Source: Zygaena filipendulae
Taxonomy: Eukaryota > Arthropoda > Insecta > Lepidoptera > Zygaenidae
NCBI GenBank assembly: GCA_907165275.2
Contig: OU015649.1
Location: forward strand, 7,780,001 to 7,844,000
Direction: 5' to 3'
DNA: 64,000 nt
A model generated the notes under the pieces. That model searched no databases and was not told the origin of the DNA. It worked only from the letters and a program-made list of their open reading frames with translations. Below, piece by piece: positions 22,575 through 35,475 of the stretch. Made by a program: the position numbers and the translations under genes. Position 1 is the first letter of the stretch. Each line of letters begins with the position of its first letter.

Positions 22575-22651
22575 ACTTATTTAGTCCCGAGACGGGGTTT
22601 GGCGCCCGAGCGTATAGCGAGGGCGCCAATAGATCGAGGGACTAAATAAGT
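22575..22651. repeat. Imperfect hairpin: ACTTATTTAGTCCC arms
   Basis: 14-bp perfect outer arms (ACTTATTTAGTCCC / GGGACTAAATAAGT) and inner GGCGCC pairing. A related 30-base stretch, AATAGGAATTAGCT..AAGAAAAA.TGAGTGAA, occurs nearby at 22708 and again at 23315. Confidence 0.65.
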
Positions 22652-22849
22652 CTTTCTCCCGAGGGTAACACTGTGCTTTTCATTACGAATGCAAGGAAAG
22701 TCAAAATAAAAATAGGAATTAGCTAAAGAAAAAATGAGTGAAGATCTGATAGTCGCTTGACACTTTCCCACCTATTTCTTTTTTTTTGGCCGGCTAGCTA
22801 TTCAGCCAGTATTTTTTATTTACTTTGTGGCGACCTAAAAAAAAATATT

Positions 22850-23300
22850 TTATTTTATTTTATTTTTTTTTTTTTTTTTTTATTTTATTAAGGACAACAA
22901 CAGCCATCATTATTACTATTACATCTTATAAACATAAACATTTAGAAGTAAGGCCAATAACAGTTATCCACATAATTTCATAATACCGTTTGGGAAACAA
23001 CAACATTTTACTTTAATCTAGGTACAGTACATATACAGTTGAACCACGATCAGCAATATGAATACAACAATAAATACAATAAATACAGTAGCATTGCTAC
23101 ACCAACTCTTAATATTAGGGCGTAAAGTTTAAAAGTTTTAATCTAACTTTATGTTTAAATGAGGACTTGGACAAATTAAATGGGTCTATGTTCGAGAATT
23201 TGCAATTGTAAGTATTAAGAATTCTAGAAAGTACACTATTACTGCCATAATTCGTCGAGTGTGATGATTTTCTTTGATTATTAAGTATTAATTAAAGAAA
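22850..23300 (-). repeat. LINE 3' end, antisense, with T-rich tail
   Basis: (ATTTT)n and a T18-type tract (22861-22880), then sequence which on the minus strand looks like a decayed RT C-terminus plus 3' UTR. No intact frame. Confidence 0.45.
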
Positions 23301-23644
23301 ATAAAAAAATATAAATAGGAATTAGCTTAAGAAAAAGTGAGTGAATTTTATTTTAATTAATACCTACTTAAACTTTACGTTATTTCAATTTTACATCGCG
23401 CTGGCTGTATAGAAAGTTGAAACATGGTTCAATAGAAATGTGAAAATAGACCTAGTTTTTTTTTTAATAATTTGACAGTTGTCAGTTGAAAGCGATTCTC
23501 CCTAGGGCTGAAAAGGGCTACTTTCAACCCGCTTCTCAGGCAACTTCAGACCTACTTTCCGAGCATGAGTTATGAAAAGTTTGTTTACTTATATTTTAGA
23601 TAGCCCGACCCTGAGTCAAAGGGAGTAATAAAGTACGTTTTCCC

Positions 23645-24325
23645 AATACAAATAGCTTTCATTAATCAGTTCAGTTTAGAATGGGTTTCTTGGATTTAAA
23701 GGCTATGTTTTACATTTGTGTTTAGACGACAAACTCTGTTTTACTTTTTACCAAGGATGTTTTTTACGAATACGTGTAATAAAATAGATAAGATCAATAA
23801 ACATAATAATTCATTGCGTAAGTAATTTAAAATATCTTTATCAGTCTTTCAAAATTAACGGCAACTATAAATTACTTATATCAAAAGAAAAATGTAAAAT
23901 ACCCACTTGTATAGACAAAGTCCGGAAAGAGATTTTCGTAGAAAAATTAGAATTAATGATTAATCTTCCTCAATGTCAGTGACAAATCCTTGTTTGTCAA
24001 GGAATATATACAAAACAAAACAGTAATAGGTACTAGGTGCCTATATCTTAAAGATTTATAGAATGATCTTCCAGTTTCAGGATGTGACCTTTAGATATTT
24101 TAGAGAGCTAAAATACTGCAAATAATATACTACTTATACCTGGTTTTTTAGTCACATTTGCAGGTATTATATATTTTTATTTATATCGCCCCCGAAAAAT
24201 TGTAAGCCTATATAAATATATCGATTTTTTGTAAATCAGCGTTGTAACTGATTACAGACAACATAACAAAAAATATCAACTAGTCGTGCAAAGTTTTTCG
24301 TAGGTTCGTCTAGTGGCCTTTATCC
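23645..24325. other. AT-rich intergenic DNA, nothing identified
   Basis: No gene, repeat family or hairpin could be supported. Confidence 0.4.
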
Positions 24326-24329
24326 TACA

Positions 24330-24715
24330 CTAGCTGTGCCCCGCGGTTTCACCCGCGGTAATTTCCCAGTTCCCGCGGGAATTCCGGGATAAAAAGTACC
24401 CTATGTCCTTCACTGTACCCCTGAAAACGTGCATGCCAAATTTCATGCAAATCCGTTCAGCCGTTTTTGCGTGATTGAGTAAACGTATGCGAGGATAAGA
24501 GCTCGAAAGCGCATTTTCGTCCGACTTGCTTCAAATTTATCTTCACTGCTCAGCTCCTATGTGTCTTAGCGTTATGTTATATAGCCTACAACCTGCCCAG
24601 TAGTATGGACTACAATCGTACCAAGTTTGGTTAAAATCCCTTCAGTAGTTTTTGACTCATGCGTGCACATACAGACAGACAGACAGACAGACAGACAAAA
24701 ATTTACTGATTGCAT
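24330..24715. repeat. CTAGCTG/CCGCGG repeat (reverse) and (CAGA)n tract
   Basis: CTAGCTGTGCCCCGCGGTTT at 24330 to CGTGATTGAGTAAACG near 24485, then a second diverged unit ending in (CAGA)n at 24674-24699. Confidence 0.85.
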
Positions 24716-24719
24716 CTTT

Positions 24720-27700
24720 GGCATCAGTATCGATCACCATTCATCCTCCAATATTAATTTTGAATATATATTCAATGTACAGAATTGACCTCTCTACAGT
24801 TTTATTATAAGTTTTATTATAGTAAGATGTGTTTAACCAAACTGTTATAATGGAGGAAGTTCTTATTTCGTAAGTATTATTTGTGTCAATAAATTGTTTT
24901 ATATTATCTTTATTAAGGTTCGATCTTGAAACTGCAGTTGAAATGCATTGATCTATATTTTTATTAGGTAACGTAAAAGTTTTTGACAGACTGATAAGAA
25001 AAGTTTAACTCACCATTACCTAGTTGTATCAATTTCTTTACTCGCCTTGTACAAAGTCATACTTCATGATTACATATAGGTAAGGTACACAAACGCATAA
25101 TTAGGTTAATAGCCACATAATCTGTAGTATTTTGTCTGTAGGATGTAAAATAATACATTTTTTTGTAGATTTAAAAGATTGAGTCCCACATGTACTTAAA
25201 ATACACCGCATTTTATTTAATATTAATGTCCATACAGAGACTATACTAGCACCACTCGCTATGAAAAAATCACATTTTCTACGATATTTCATTAAAAAAA
25301 AACGATAAGAGAAAATTTAAATAGGTTAAATATTAATATTGTTGATGATTCTGCATAATGTAAAAGGGTGCCAAAATCGGTCACTTTTATAGTTATTTAC
25401 TTTTTGCATATATTTTGTTAAAATTTCTTAACGTCGTAAGTTTGATCAATATTAGGGTCTTAACAAAAATGTTGAGTATAGGTAAAATGTCACAACTCCA
25501 TCTTGAATTCACCGTTCTTATTATGAGTTTTAATTTTTTTTAACGATTGTTCTTTTAATTGAAGTACGATTACTGTGTGGCGGTTTTTGTGTACCTTTAT
25601 CAAAATAAAAAAATTGCAAGGAGTCATTATTGCTGTATTAGAGTTGCGCAAGTTAGCCCCACATATAAACCAAGAATAATATGGAAACGCTCACCGACAT
25701 TGAGGTTTAACGAGAGTAACTTTGTCGGTTGAGTAATAACTGAGAGCTAGGTGCTCTACTAAAATAAGTGTCATAATTTCTTAATATCTTACAAGTGATC
25801 ACTCTCTAAGAGTAGATAGGTATCTATGGTATCTAACGTGGTGCCAGATTATAAGTATATTTTAAATACTAAAGTATACGAAAAAGTAAAGTAGTCTACA
25901 CGAGATTTTTATGATATTGCCGCCTTAAATAAGTATACCTACTTTTAACACTCCAACTGAATCATTAAACAAATTTATTTAATGTATAAAACCTCATTAG
26001 GTTAATGACTTATTAATGTAATATGATATGAACTAAATTAGGAATACCTGGCTAAAAACATGTAAAGTATAGAAAACAAGAAAAACTTTTGCAGAGAAGT
26101 TTACATTTTAATCAATAGAAACATTTATTGGGTAGACTACAAATTTACAGACGGTTTAGTTTAGTGACTTTAATCTCTAAATAATTGTTAATCAATTCAG
26201 CTATATATACGTAGTGATATTAAGACGTGCTTGCAGTTTGAACACTATTGTGTATTTATCTTTGTAATTATTCTTGTAAATATCTTCAAAGTATAACAGT
26301 CTCAAGTATCGACTCTATAGTAATAACTTAATATGCTTTGAATCTAGTTACATTCATAACGTATCACGTAGATATGGGTATTTTTCGTTCCATCTTTCTT
26401 TGTTTGTTCAGCTTCATTGTCATAGGTAACTACATCCAAACTGTAATAAATAATAACAATAAATGTTACATTCATTTTTATAGCCTTCACAAACATCGTA
26501 AGTTAAGAGTTTGTTTTGGAACTCTCCGTAAACATTCATTTACACAGAACCTTTTGATGGTTTCTTTCCTTTTAGACGAGGTCGGGAGCCGTACTCTGTA
26601 ATAGGAATTCCTTCGGAACACTGCAAATGGAAACACGTGCTAGAGTCAGAGAGTTATCCGACTTATATTTTCGTCTGAGACTGAAAGGATTTAGCAGTGT
26701 ACCTTTATTTATCATGCAGAAATACAAGAAGACGTCAATATCCGCCGAGATGATCTGTAGCCTTACATTACATACTTAGCGTTAATACGTTTATTGTTAT
26801 GTTGTTTTCATATTTTCACGCAGGTATTGCTATAGGTACTGCTGTACTTATAGTATAACAGATAAGTGCTTATAGGTAGGTACATTGATATTATGCATGC
26901 CTAGGTACATATTACATAGTGTAAAAAACTTTTGAGTAAAAATCACATAATAAGTCGTTGCAATAGGTGATGAATTATAACTTTTATAATAAGTAGTAAT
27001 AGAAAAGAAACATGCAAAAAAATTTAATAATCTGCTAAAAAGATTCTGCAACTTCTCTCGGCTCGGCAACTTCAGGCAAAACTACAAAAATAGAAAAATG
27101 AAAGTTGAACGATAGTTGAAATAATTAAGAAAGGGTTTTCGAAAATTGAAATATTACTATGTTAGAGTGATAGGGGGTGAAAATTTTTATGGAAAAATAG
27201 AGTCCTAGAAATCGGTAAGTACTTGAACTTCAGTATTTCAAGTCTTGATGGTGAAAAGGGTGACAAGCGAATGAAACCACGCATCAGACCAGTCAGTATA
27301 TTATATATTATAATATTTAGACATAATATGCCTCAAACTTCAGAGGACAATTAATTAAAATTAACTATAGGATCACTTACTTGTAGTTGCCCGTAAATTG
27401 TGACAAAGAAATAAATAATAGTGAAATAAAATGATGCCAGCACTGTGGTGGTAGAGGTTGTATCATAAAATAAATGTACGAGTACTTGCGTTAGAGCAGA
27501 TATGAATCAAAATGTTATTTATTGTTTGCCAGGTTCCAGGTCTAAACATCTTTATATTGAAAAATAACCTTATTTGTTGACGTCTAGTGTGCATCGGAGG
27601 GAAATAAATTTGTTCACTTGGAGAGGTATGGGTAGCTTCGGAGCACTCGCCAACTATACGTAACCCATTATTTGCTATCGGTACGTTGACAGGTATTTAT

Positions 27701-28060
27701 TTTTATATTGGTGCCACAGTAACAATATACCCACTAAGTATAAGTATTTATTCAATAGTTACGAGTAAAAAATATAAAAAAATCAAGAACTAGGTAATTG
27801 GTAGGTAAAAGATATTAAAAAAAAAATCAAATAAACTCAAAATTAAACTAAAAAACTTTTATAAAAGGCCAGATAGGTCAGTAATTAATCACTATACTGT
27901 GACTATAAAGTCACAGTAGGTATAGTGATCCTAAACAACGATAGCAAATACATTCGTTATCCCGTCAGCACATCGCCCGATTCACCCGTATATAAGCAGC
28001 GAAAAGCTTTATCTAAATACCTACAAGTACAATATCAGAATCAATAATAGGACAAGTATA
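24720..28060. other. AT-rich intergenic DNA, 3' of the lipocalin-like gene
   Basis: Contains a small palindrome at 27887-27928 (ATCACTATAC / GTATAGTGAT with TGTGACT pairing). The 87-codon frame at 26338-26601 has a hydrophobic start but no start ATG or homology was recognised. Confidence 0.45.
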
Positions 28061-28081
28061 AATTGAAAGGGCCGGACTTCC

Positions 28082-29764
28082 CTACAGCTCATTCCCATAC
28101 TGACGTTTCTTTTCTTCGACGTATAAATACGATCGGCCGCCCAATTTCCTTTGGACCGTGTTGGCTGCGGCCGCTTCGCAGTCCGCGTCTGTCATCGGCA
28201 TCTCCTCCATTCTCGCCATCACATAAAGACTATTCTCCTCACAACACATCATCGCCATGTAACGTCCGACCAACTTGACTCTTATATCTGCAAACTTGAT
28301 CAAAGGTTCCGGTAACGGTCGCACTGAAAACATTCGGCAGTTATAATATCGCATAGGTATAGTAATATGTTAGGGATACATATGTAGGTACATATACAGG
28401 GTGTAAATTTAAACGAGGGACGCACTGAATGATTATTATTTATGCTTACATGTAACTAATAATAATAAATATCGGTCAAGTGCGAGTGAAACTCGCGCAC
28501 CAAGGGTTCCGTATTTTTTTTGCGATGTTGGTACCTAACTACACGATATTCAGATTATCTCTTGAAATATGTTTGTGGCATAAATAGCCGTGTCTTTTGA
28601 TTGTGTTGACTTACAAGTTTGTCTTTTTAACAGCTCTAAGCGATTGCATACTTGAGTATTTGATATAAATTTCAACTTGATACCTCCTTGCGTTTCTGAG
28701 AAAAAGGGTCTTGACCGATAGACAAACGGACAGTGAAGTGACTATATGAATATCCTGATAGGAAAAAGTTCTCGACGGAATCCCGAAACTCATGCGAACG
28801 GAACCGTGGGCAATAGCAAGTAGGTAATACAATAATAAAGTGAACGTATACTACGCGTTCTTGTAAGTATTTATAATTGAAGAATAATGGTTCTACGTAA
28901 ATTTTACCTAGGTTATGAACAGCAATAATTTAAATAAACTGCAGTTTGTGTGGTGACTTAACGAAGCAACTATAATAATGTGTAGGTGCACCTACCTTTG
29001 TCGCGTTGTTGTTTGACGACTAGAGCGCGGTAGGCGCCGGGTGTGCCCGCGAAAAGCAAAACCACCATCAGTCCAGGCCGCGGTTCCATTAGCAGCTGGG
29101 CTGTGTACCACTGCACCCCTAGATCCGGATCGACTGAATCCACCACTTCCATTATCTTTTTCATCCTCTTAAATATATTCAAAACGATGCAGGTGAAATT
29201 ATAATAATAACAGGTCATAACACACAGGTCTATTTGATCCCACATTACTCTGTAAACTTGGGTTGTGGAGACCGAGAAAACTTATTGGAACTATGTTCCT
29301 TATTATATTATATACCTACGCCTAGAGATTACCTAGTGTAGACACTCCTAGACTGGAACTCTATGTTCATCACACAAATATCATCCGTACTATACATGGA
29401 ATCGAACCCGTGACTTCTTTATTAGAAGAACGACATGTTGACCATTTCGAAAATCCTGCAGACGTCAAGGAATGAATGAATGGAAAAAATGCATTCAGAC
29501 AATCTACCATGAATTAACGAGTGAAGTTACCTTTTTCGTGGGCAAAGTAAACACAATAGGGTACATTTCAGTGTTGTCGCCCCAAAAGTAAAATATTTTC
29601 CACATGGAATCGATTATTTGTGCAGGATCGAAGTGAGCACCGCGCTCGAATACTTCGCAGGTGAGGTTGTGCGCGCCCGGGGCGGCCGCTCGCGCCGCCT
29701 CCGGCCCCTCCGCCGCGGCCGCTCCGAACAAAACAATTTGAAATATCCAGATCCACGTAAACAT
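28082..29764 (-). CDS. Secreted lipocalin-like protein, 215 residues
   Basis: Three exons, 29764-29531, 29167-28996 and 28323-28082, with GT-AG borders and matching phases (0, then 1). The N-terminus MFTWIWIFQIVLFGAAAA is a good signal peptide, followed by an Ala/Gly/Pro-rich linker and an N-glycosylation site (NLT). The order FDPAQIIDSMWKIFYFW near the start, a central strand-like region (WYTAQLLMEPRPGLMVVLLF), and a late strand pair (GRYMAMMCC, SLYVMARMEEMP) before an acidic helix and basic tail resemble the lipocalin fold. Cys occur early (NLTCEVF) and late (MMCC, DADCE), as in disulfide-linked insect lipocalins. An upstream ATG at 29866 is in frame, but a TATA box lies between it and 29764, so the shorter start is preferred. 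Family assignment is tentative; ligand unknown. Confidence 0.75.
28468..28815. repeat. RTE-like LINE 3' region
   Basis: GTCAAGTGCGAGTGAAACTC..AAGGGTTCCGTATTTT..TTCAACTTGATACCTCC..GAGAAAAAGGGTCTTGAC, a 3' UTR found with lepidopteran RTE elements. It lies in the lipocalin-like gene's second intron. Confidence 0.65.
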
Positions 29765-29810
29765 GCCCCGTTCGGTTAGTAATTTCACTCTGTTGTTTAC
29801 ATACAAGACC

Positions 29811-29817
29811 TTATATA
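29811..29817 (-). promoter_or_regulatory. TATA box of the lipocalin-like gene
   Basis: TATATAA on the minus strand lies about 50 bases upstream of the ATG at 29764, putting the start of transcription near 29785 and giving a short leader. Confidence 0.6.
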
Positions 29818-30665
29818 GCCCGATGCACCGCATAGATTGGCTATTCTCACAGATAATCCATGTCATTCACGGATTTCGGTTCGAGTGTATCTATTATGAC
29901 AGACATTCTAATTACAGCGTGTAATAAAGGTAGAAGATATTATTGATATTATTATCTTAGTAATCCCATTTTACTATTATATCCATCAAAGAAAGTAATT
30001 ATAGGTATTCCAGAATAAAATCATTTATCACTTATTGTCATTTACTATTTCAACATTTATGATAGGTAAGTAAACTGGATTTGGTTCCATAAATCGCTAG
30101 ACATGACACAGTGTTTATAAACTGTCTATCAACACTGTTTGCGTATTGGGAAAATGCTCTGAGTAAAATACGTACCAATATGAATCGCAGCATCATAAGT
30201 CACTATGTAGAAGCATTTGGACTACTAATACTAAAGGCCGTTCTTAAATTCTGATATTATTACCTACTTAAGAATTTCTCGGTATTTGGAACAAAATATA
30301 AAGCAAAGTCTCGCAAGTAACTTGTGCTATATAGAATAAGTAATAACGGGTGGGTGAGTTGCTTTGGATGCAATTCTCTTTGGAAATCTCTATATTCAAG
30401 AGTCGTAAACATTTTGCTGGAATTACCGAGTAGTGCAGCGCTGCAAAGCACCGTTTGCTTTGTTATAAATGGTTTAAACCAATTGTTGAAGTTCACAATC
30501 ATCGTACTAATAATTTTATACATATTATGTGAAAGTTTGCACGGTTGTGATTTAATCATGTCATTGTATAAATGGCTGAACAGATGTACTGATAATGTGT
30601 TTTAAATATCGATAACTTTTGTTTCGGTACCAATAATTCCCGAACGAATATCGAAGTTCACATAG

Positions 30666-30812
30666 ACGTAGACGTAGACGTAGACGTAGACGTAGACGTA
30701 GACGTAGACGTAGACGTAGACATAGACATAGACATCATAGACATAGACATCATAGACATAGACATCATAGACATAGACATCATAGACATAGACATCATAG
30801 ACTTAGACATAT
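30666..30812. repeat. Hexamer array passing into a 15-mer array
   Basis: (GACGTA)n at 30666-30720 changes to (CATAGACATAGACAT)n at 30721-30812 through one C>T-type step (GACGTA to GACATA). It ends at ATCTTTATTCAGCATCACAG, the 3' end of an antisense LINE (to about 30890), so the array is probably that element's tail. Confidence 0.85.
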
Positions 30813-31329
30813 CTTTATTCAGCATCACAGAAAATTAAAAAATATGTGACATGATTTTACATTTATTACTACGCGAGTAGGTACCCATACATAGGTCATG
30901 ATAAAACATTACTTATGTATTACAAATGAAAACCAGTAGTAAAGACGTCGATGCATGCAGTGCCTACGTTCTGTAACAAGTAACAACACAACACCGGTTA
31001 TCTACCACACACTGCAGCGAGCGCAGCGTATTGGGATTACACATAGGTACGAACCTCCGGGTCCTCCGGTGGTCGTGATAAATAATTAATTGATATAATT
31101 CGATGCCAGCTGGATCTATACAAGTATATCAGGCTTAGGCACATTTCATTGGCGACGTGATGTGAAAATGGATTTTAGTAGTGCAATATCCAATTTAGTT
31201 ATTTCAACAAAGAAATTGGATGGCCGCAACCTGCCTATAGCCTACATCGGCTACATCTCTATACTTATTACATATATTCGTTGGAACAACACATTGCGAT
31301 GGTATCTACCCAATATTATTAAATCCTAA

Positions 31330-31613
31330 CTAATATTAGCCTTTTGCTCTGTATTTACTTTTTATCTGTCTTAGTTTTTATTTTCTCTTCTGGGGCAATA
31401 AAGCATATTTGATTTGATTTTGATTTGATATTATAAATGCGAAAGTGAGTTTGTTTTTGTTTGTTTGTCACGCTTTCACGGCTTAACGGCTCAACCGATC
31501 ACCACTAAATTTTGCATACACGTTGTCAGGGGTACAGAGAAGGACATAGGGTACTTTTTATCCTGGAGTTCCGGCGACAGCTCCGAAATTACCGGAACCG
31601 CAGGGAACAGCTA
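31330..31613. repeat. LINE 3' end followed by CTAGCTG/CCGCGG repeat
   Basis: GGGGCAATAAAGCATATTTGATTTGATTT tail (31394-31428; first bases diagnostic), then a CTAGCTG copy 31430-31613 with CACGTTGTCAGGGGTACAGA. Confidence 0.75.
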
Positions 31614-32323
31614 GATAAATTGCAACGAAATATTCGATTTACACTTTTTTCTCTTAATAAACGACCCGTCAAGGTGTTATCTATCTATCTATCTATACTA
31701 TAATAAAAGAGTAGAATATATTATAATATAATAATTTTAACAAAAACTGACAGGGGACGATAAACGAAGAGTAACCAACCACAAAAAAACGTTTTTAAAA
31801 TTCTTTTCTTTCTTTCTGTCTGTCTGTCTGTCTGTCTGTTCGCGATAATCTCCGCATCTACTGAACGGATTGTCTTGCAGTTTTCAGTAGTAGATTAAGC
31901 TAAGTCTGGAGCAACATATAGGCTTTGTTTAATTCTAATCGGATGTCGGAGAAAAAACTGCACTAAAAGTGTTGATTAGAAAAATTATGACTCACCTTTT
32001 GTATGTGCTGCAATCACACAGATTTCACAGTTCCATACAAAGACTATTCCAAAAAGTAGCATCGAAATCTAATTGTCATAAATGATTAAATATGTAAATA
32101 CAATTCTTGTGTGTTGTGCTGAAATAAATGTAATTTATTAGTAGATAGTAGTTTATTTCTTTTCTTTCTTTCAAATTCTTTCTTATAAGATATAATGCGT
32201 TTTTTTTTTCAATCCTGTATACTAATCTAGAAGAACTACAGATTCTTCACGTACCTATTTCAATTTTATGGTTCTTTTTTGAGGACGTTTTCTCATTACT
32301 ATTTGCTGATAAAACCGCTACTA

Positions 32324-32500
32324 AGGCCCGCCGCCCATTGTGACTTTTTGTCGACGTGACTTTCTGTCACTTAGTCAAGTGCAATGAAAACTATACTGAG
32401 TGCGCTCATTATGGTGACGTGACAATACGGTGACCTCAGTATAGTTTTCATAAGTGACAGAAAGTCACGTCGACAAAAAGTCACAATGGGCGGCGGGCCT
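32324..32500. mobile_element. Foldback MITE with about 50-bp near-perfect arms
   Basis: AGGCCCGCCGCCCATTGTGA at left is matched in reverse at right (TCACAATGGGCGGCGGGCCT). Pairing continues through GTCGACGTGACTTTCTGTCACTTA and, after a gap, TGAAAACTATACTGAG. Confidence 0.85.
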
Positions 32501-32519
32501 AATAGTGTATTTTGAGCAT

Positions 32520-34095
32520 TTAAATATTAATGATTGCAGTTTATAATATCGTTGCCTTACAATATATGTTTTGTAAAAGCTGAAATAAGTTTATTTAACA
32601 GCGACTCATTAAAGTCACTTTGAACATCTTAAGGAATACCTACTTGACTTGATAGTATGTACCTACATACCTACTTAAAAGTCTTTACTTAAAGATCAAC
32701 GGAAATTCATATAATTCAAGTCACTACCACACACAATTTAATGCTCTAAGTTCGACCTAAGACAGAAAAAAAAACAGATGATCTCGAGCCTCAGTTACGA
32801 GGAAAACTAGGTAGGTACCTACGTTATGTGAAGGAAGCTTTCCTTTTGTGCCTACCAATTCCTCTTCTTATGGCGCTATGTAGGTATACCTATTACCTAT
32901 ATATAATGTTTACGGATGTAGTTTGTTCCTAGTAGGAAAAATATCGCTGCACTGCATGGCACTGTCTAAATCTGCAAGAGAAATATTATGTGCACATTAT
33001 TGTTTTGTATATGCCCACGCCGCCGTCGAAAAGTTCTGTGTTCCTATTGCGACAGTTGATGCATTGTTTCTGGCACAAATCACAATCGTTGCGGCGTGCT
33101 GCAGATACATTTTAAATTCTTTAATTGCTTTTGTTTTACCGGTAAATATAAAATTTAAAGTTTGGAAACCATGATAGAATCTGTACCTACTAATATATTA
33201 TGTTTTATTATTTACTCTATTAGTGTTTTCTAAGAACTCTTTGTATCGGAATTATTATAATAATAATTATTAAAAAAAAGTCCCGCTATTAATATAATAA
33301 ATGCTTTAACTTTTTAGTGTATATTTTTAAAGCTCTTGCACTTTTTGCTTTTTTAAGTTTAAATGCTGCAGAAATTCAAAATAAAGAACCTCTGAAAGTA
33401 TTATAACCCTGATCCTCTTGTAGCGACTTTATACTTATCTACTTTATCTCTTTAAACCCTTTAAATAGAAAATATATCATACAGCTATACTTCAGTTCAA
33501 TTGTTTGAGTATCTGGAGCGTGTATTCTGCTATATCCGTCTACTCCTCAGCTGTATCTGACATAATTGTGTTTTAATTCGATTCCCACGCGATATACGAG
33601 TAATTGTGTTTAACAGTTTCGTTCAAACGGCTTGCCCTAAATTAATTTTGCACCAGTGGCTTCAAATAACTAACCAGGCGTCAGATAGACATAATTGACT
33701 TGCATGAGGCAGCTATTGTGATCTGAGATTGTTTCTGATGTACTATGATGTATAGATACAAATCTATGTAGTTACTGAAAGAACATAAGTGTAAATGATA
33801 TGAAAATTTTAGAGAGCTATTTTGTATATGTTTTGCAGGAAATAACATTCCTCAGACTTCCTTCCTACACCTTAAATTTTTTTTTACGATAATGGCATTT
33901 TTTTTAAGTCTAGAATTGACGCTTTGCTGAATATGAAAATATAGAATCTTAGCTTTATTGTAAACCGCCTGCCTTTAGAAGGAATGAAAATGCAACGTCT
34001 ACTGGTATCATGAAAATAAAAGTGATTATATTCACTTTAAACTTCCTAAGTCCTAACCTTTTTTCATGTTTGTCTAATTTTTATAATACCTAAAC
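32520..34095. other. AT-rich intergenic DNA
   Basis: No family recognised. The 83-codon frame at 32923-33174 lacks a supported start and homology. Confidence 0.4.
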
Positions 34096-34099
34096 ATCG

Positions 34100-34235
34100 C
34101 GTCTGCCCGCGCGGGATCTATTTGGCTTGGCACCGACTTCAAACCGATCGGTATTTTGTTATTTTTAACTTTTTTAGTGTAGGTGCATTTTGTGTGTTTT
34201 GAAGTCGGTTTTAATTTTTTTGTTAAAATTTTATT
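34100..34235. repeat. AAACCGACTTC-family partial copy
   Basis: ATTTGGCTTGGCACCGACTT..TTTGTGTGTTTTGAAGTCGGTTTTAA; the right half of the element seen at 38083-38465. Confidence 0.75.
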
Positions 34236-34271
34236 TATTTTTCACTTTTAAGTGGCTTGGTTTATAATTTA

Positions 34272-34815
34272 CTAGCTGACCCACGCGGTTTCACCCGCGG
34301 TTATTTCGGAATTACCATTCGAATTCCGGGATAAAAAGTAGTCCATGTCATTCAGGATCACTGTAGCTTCCTATACGTGAAAGAATTTTCAAAATCGGTT
34401 CAGTAGATCCAGAAATAGCTGTTCCCCCTTGGTTTTACCTGCGGGAAATTCGGAGTTCCCGCGAGAATTCCGGAACAAAAAGTACCCTATGTCCTTCTCT
34501 GTACCCCAGACAACGTGTAGTATGCAAAAGGAGATTGCGCCGTAATATAATATGAGCTCCGTCCCAAAACTTTATGTGGATTATTTATTTATTTATTTTT
34601 TATTTGAAGAATAGCTGTTCCGCGTAGTTTCACTCGCGGTAATTTCGGAGTTCCCGCCTGAATTCCGCATATCAATATAACCTATGTTACTCAGGGATAA
34701 CTCAGCATTCTAATGGTGAAAGAATTTTTGAAATCCGTCCAGTAGTTTATGAGTTAAATCGTAACAAACAAACAAAAAAAAATCAAATCTTTCCTCTTTA
34801 TAATATTAGTAATTT
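34272..34815. repeat. Three partial CTAGCTG/CCGCGG repeats, same orientation
   Basis: 34272-34410, 34420-34540 and 34610-34815, each starting near a TAGCTGTTCC/CTAGCTGACC form and ending in primer-like TTCAGTAGATCC or CTTTATAATATTAGTA. Confidence 0.8.
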
Positions 34816-34857
34816 TCACTTATCTAATCGAATCGCAAACCGTGAAATAAAAAATAT

Positions 34858-35345
34858 ATGAAGAGTTTCCTGGGTTTCTCCAAGATTCCATCATTAGACC
34901 CTGACTTCATGACAATGGGACCACCTCAAGATTATACCTTTTCAAACAAAAAACAAATTCAAATCGGTCCAGCCGTCTTCGAGTAATCGTGTAAAAAACA
35001 TACAAAAAAAACGTCTAGTCAAGTTGAGAACCTCTTCCTTTTTTGGGAGTCGGTTAAAAATATAGTCTATATTACTGGTAGCCTCAATTGTGCCTATACG
35101 AATAAATAACAATGTGATAAAATCATACCTAGTAAATTTTAAGCACTTTCTGATTGTCGACTTACAACTTTTTGTGTATATGTAGTTCATAATATTATTA
35201 TGGTATGGAGCTGATCTGATGATGGAGTCGGAAGAAGGCCATGGGAACTCTGTGATAAAACGACGCGAACCCTGTTGAGTTGGGGCGCGTTTGCTAGGTC
35301 TTGAAAAGAACTTTGCTCCTAGATGATTACTTTTTACTTAGTTCA
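34858..35345. repeat. GAGTTTCCTGGGTTTCTCC repeat and associated unit
   Basis: 34858-35062 matches 19295-19520. 35205-35345 (GAACCCTGTTGAGTTGGGGC..TTTGCTCCTAGATGATTAC) is a further lepidopteran repeat unit often tied to the same family; that tie is from memory. Confidence 0.6.
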
Positions 35346-35475
35346 TTTTAATCATAAAATATAGTTTTCAGCTTTTTTGAACTATCAAACTTATTTGAAT
35401 TAAGTTCCAATTATCATGCAAATATTTAAAATTTAATAAACAACAATGCATGCAGTCAAAGTGTACTACCGGAAA

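Noticed and set aside
24674..24699. CRISPR-like array at the (CAGA)n tract
   Set aside because: Simple tetranucleotide repeat without spacers, in eukaryotic DNA.
30324..30605. Overlapping 93- and 99-codon frames on both strands
   Set aside because: Opposite-strand pair with no family signal; likely chance.
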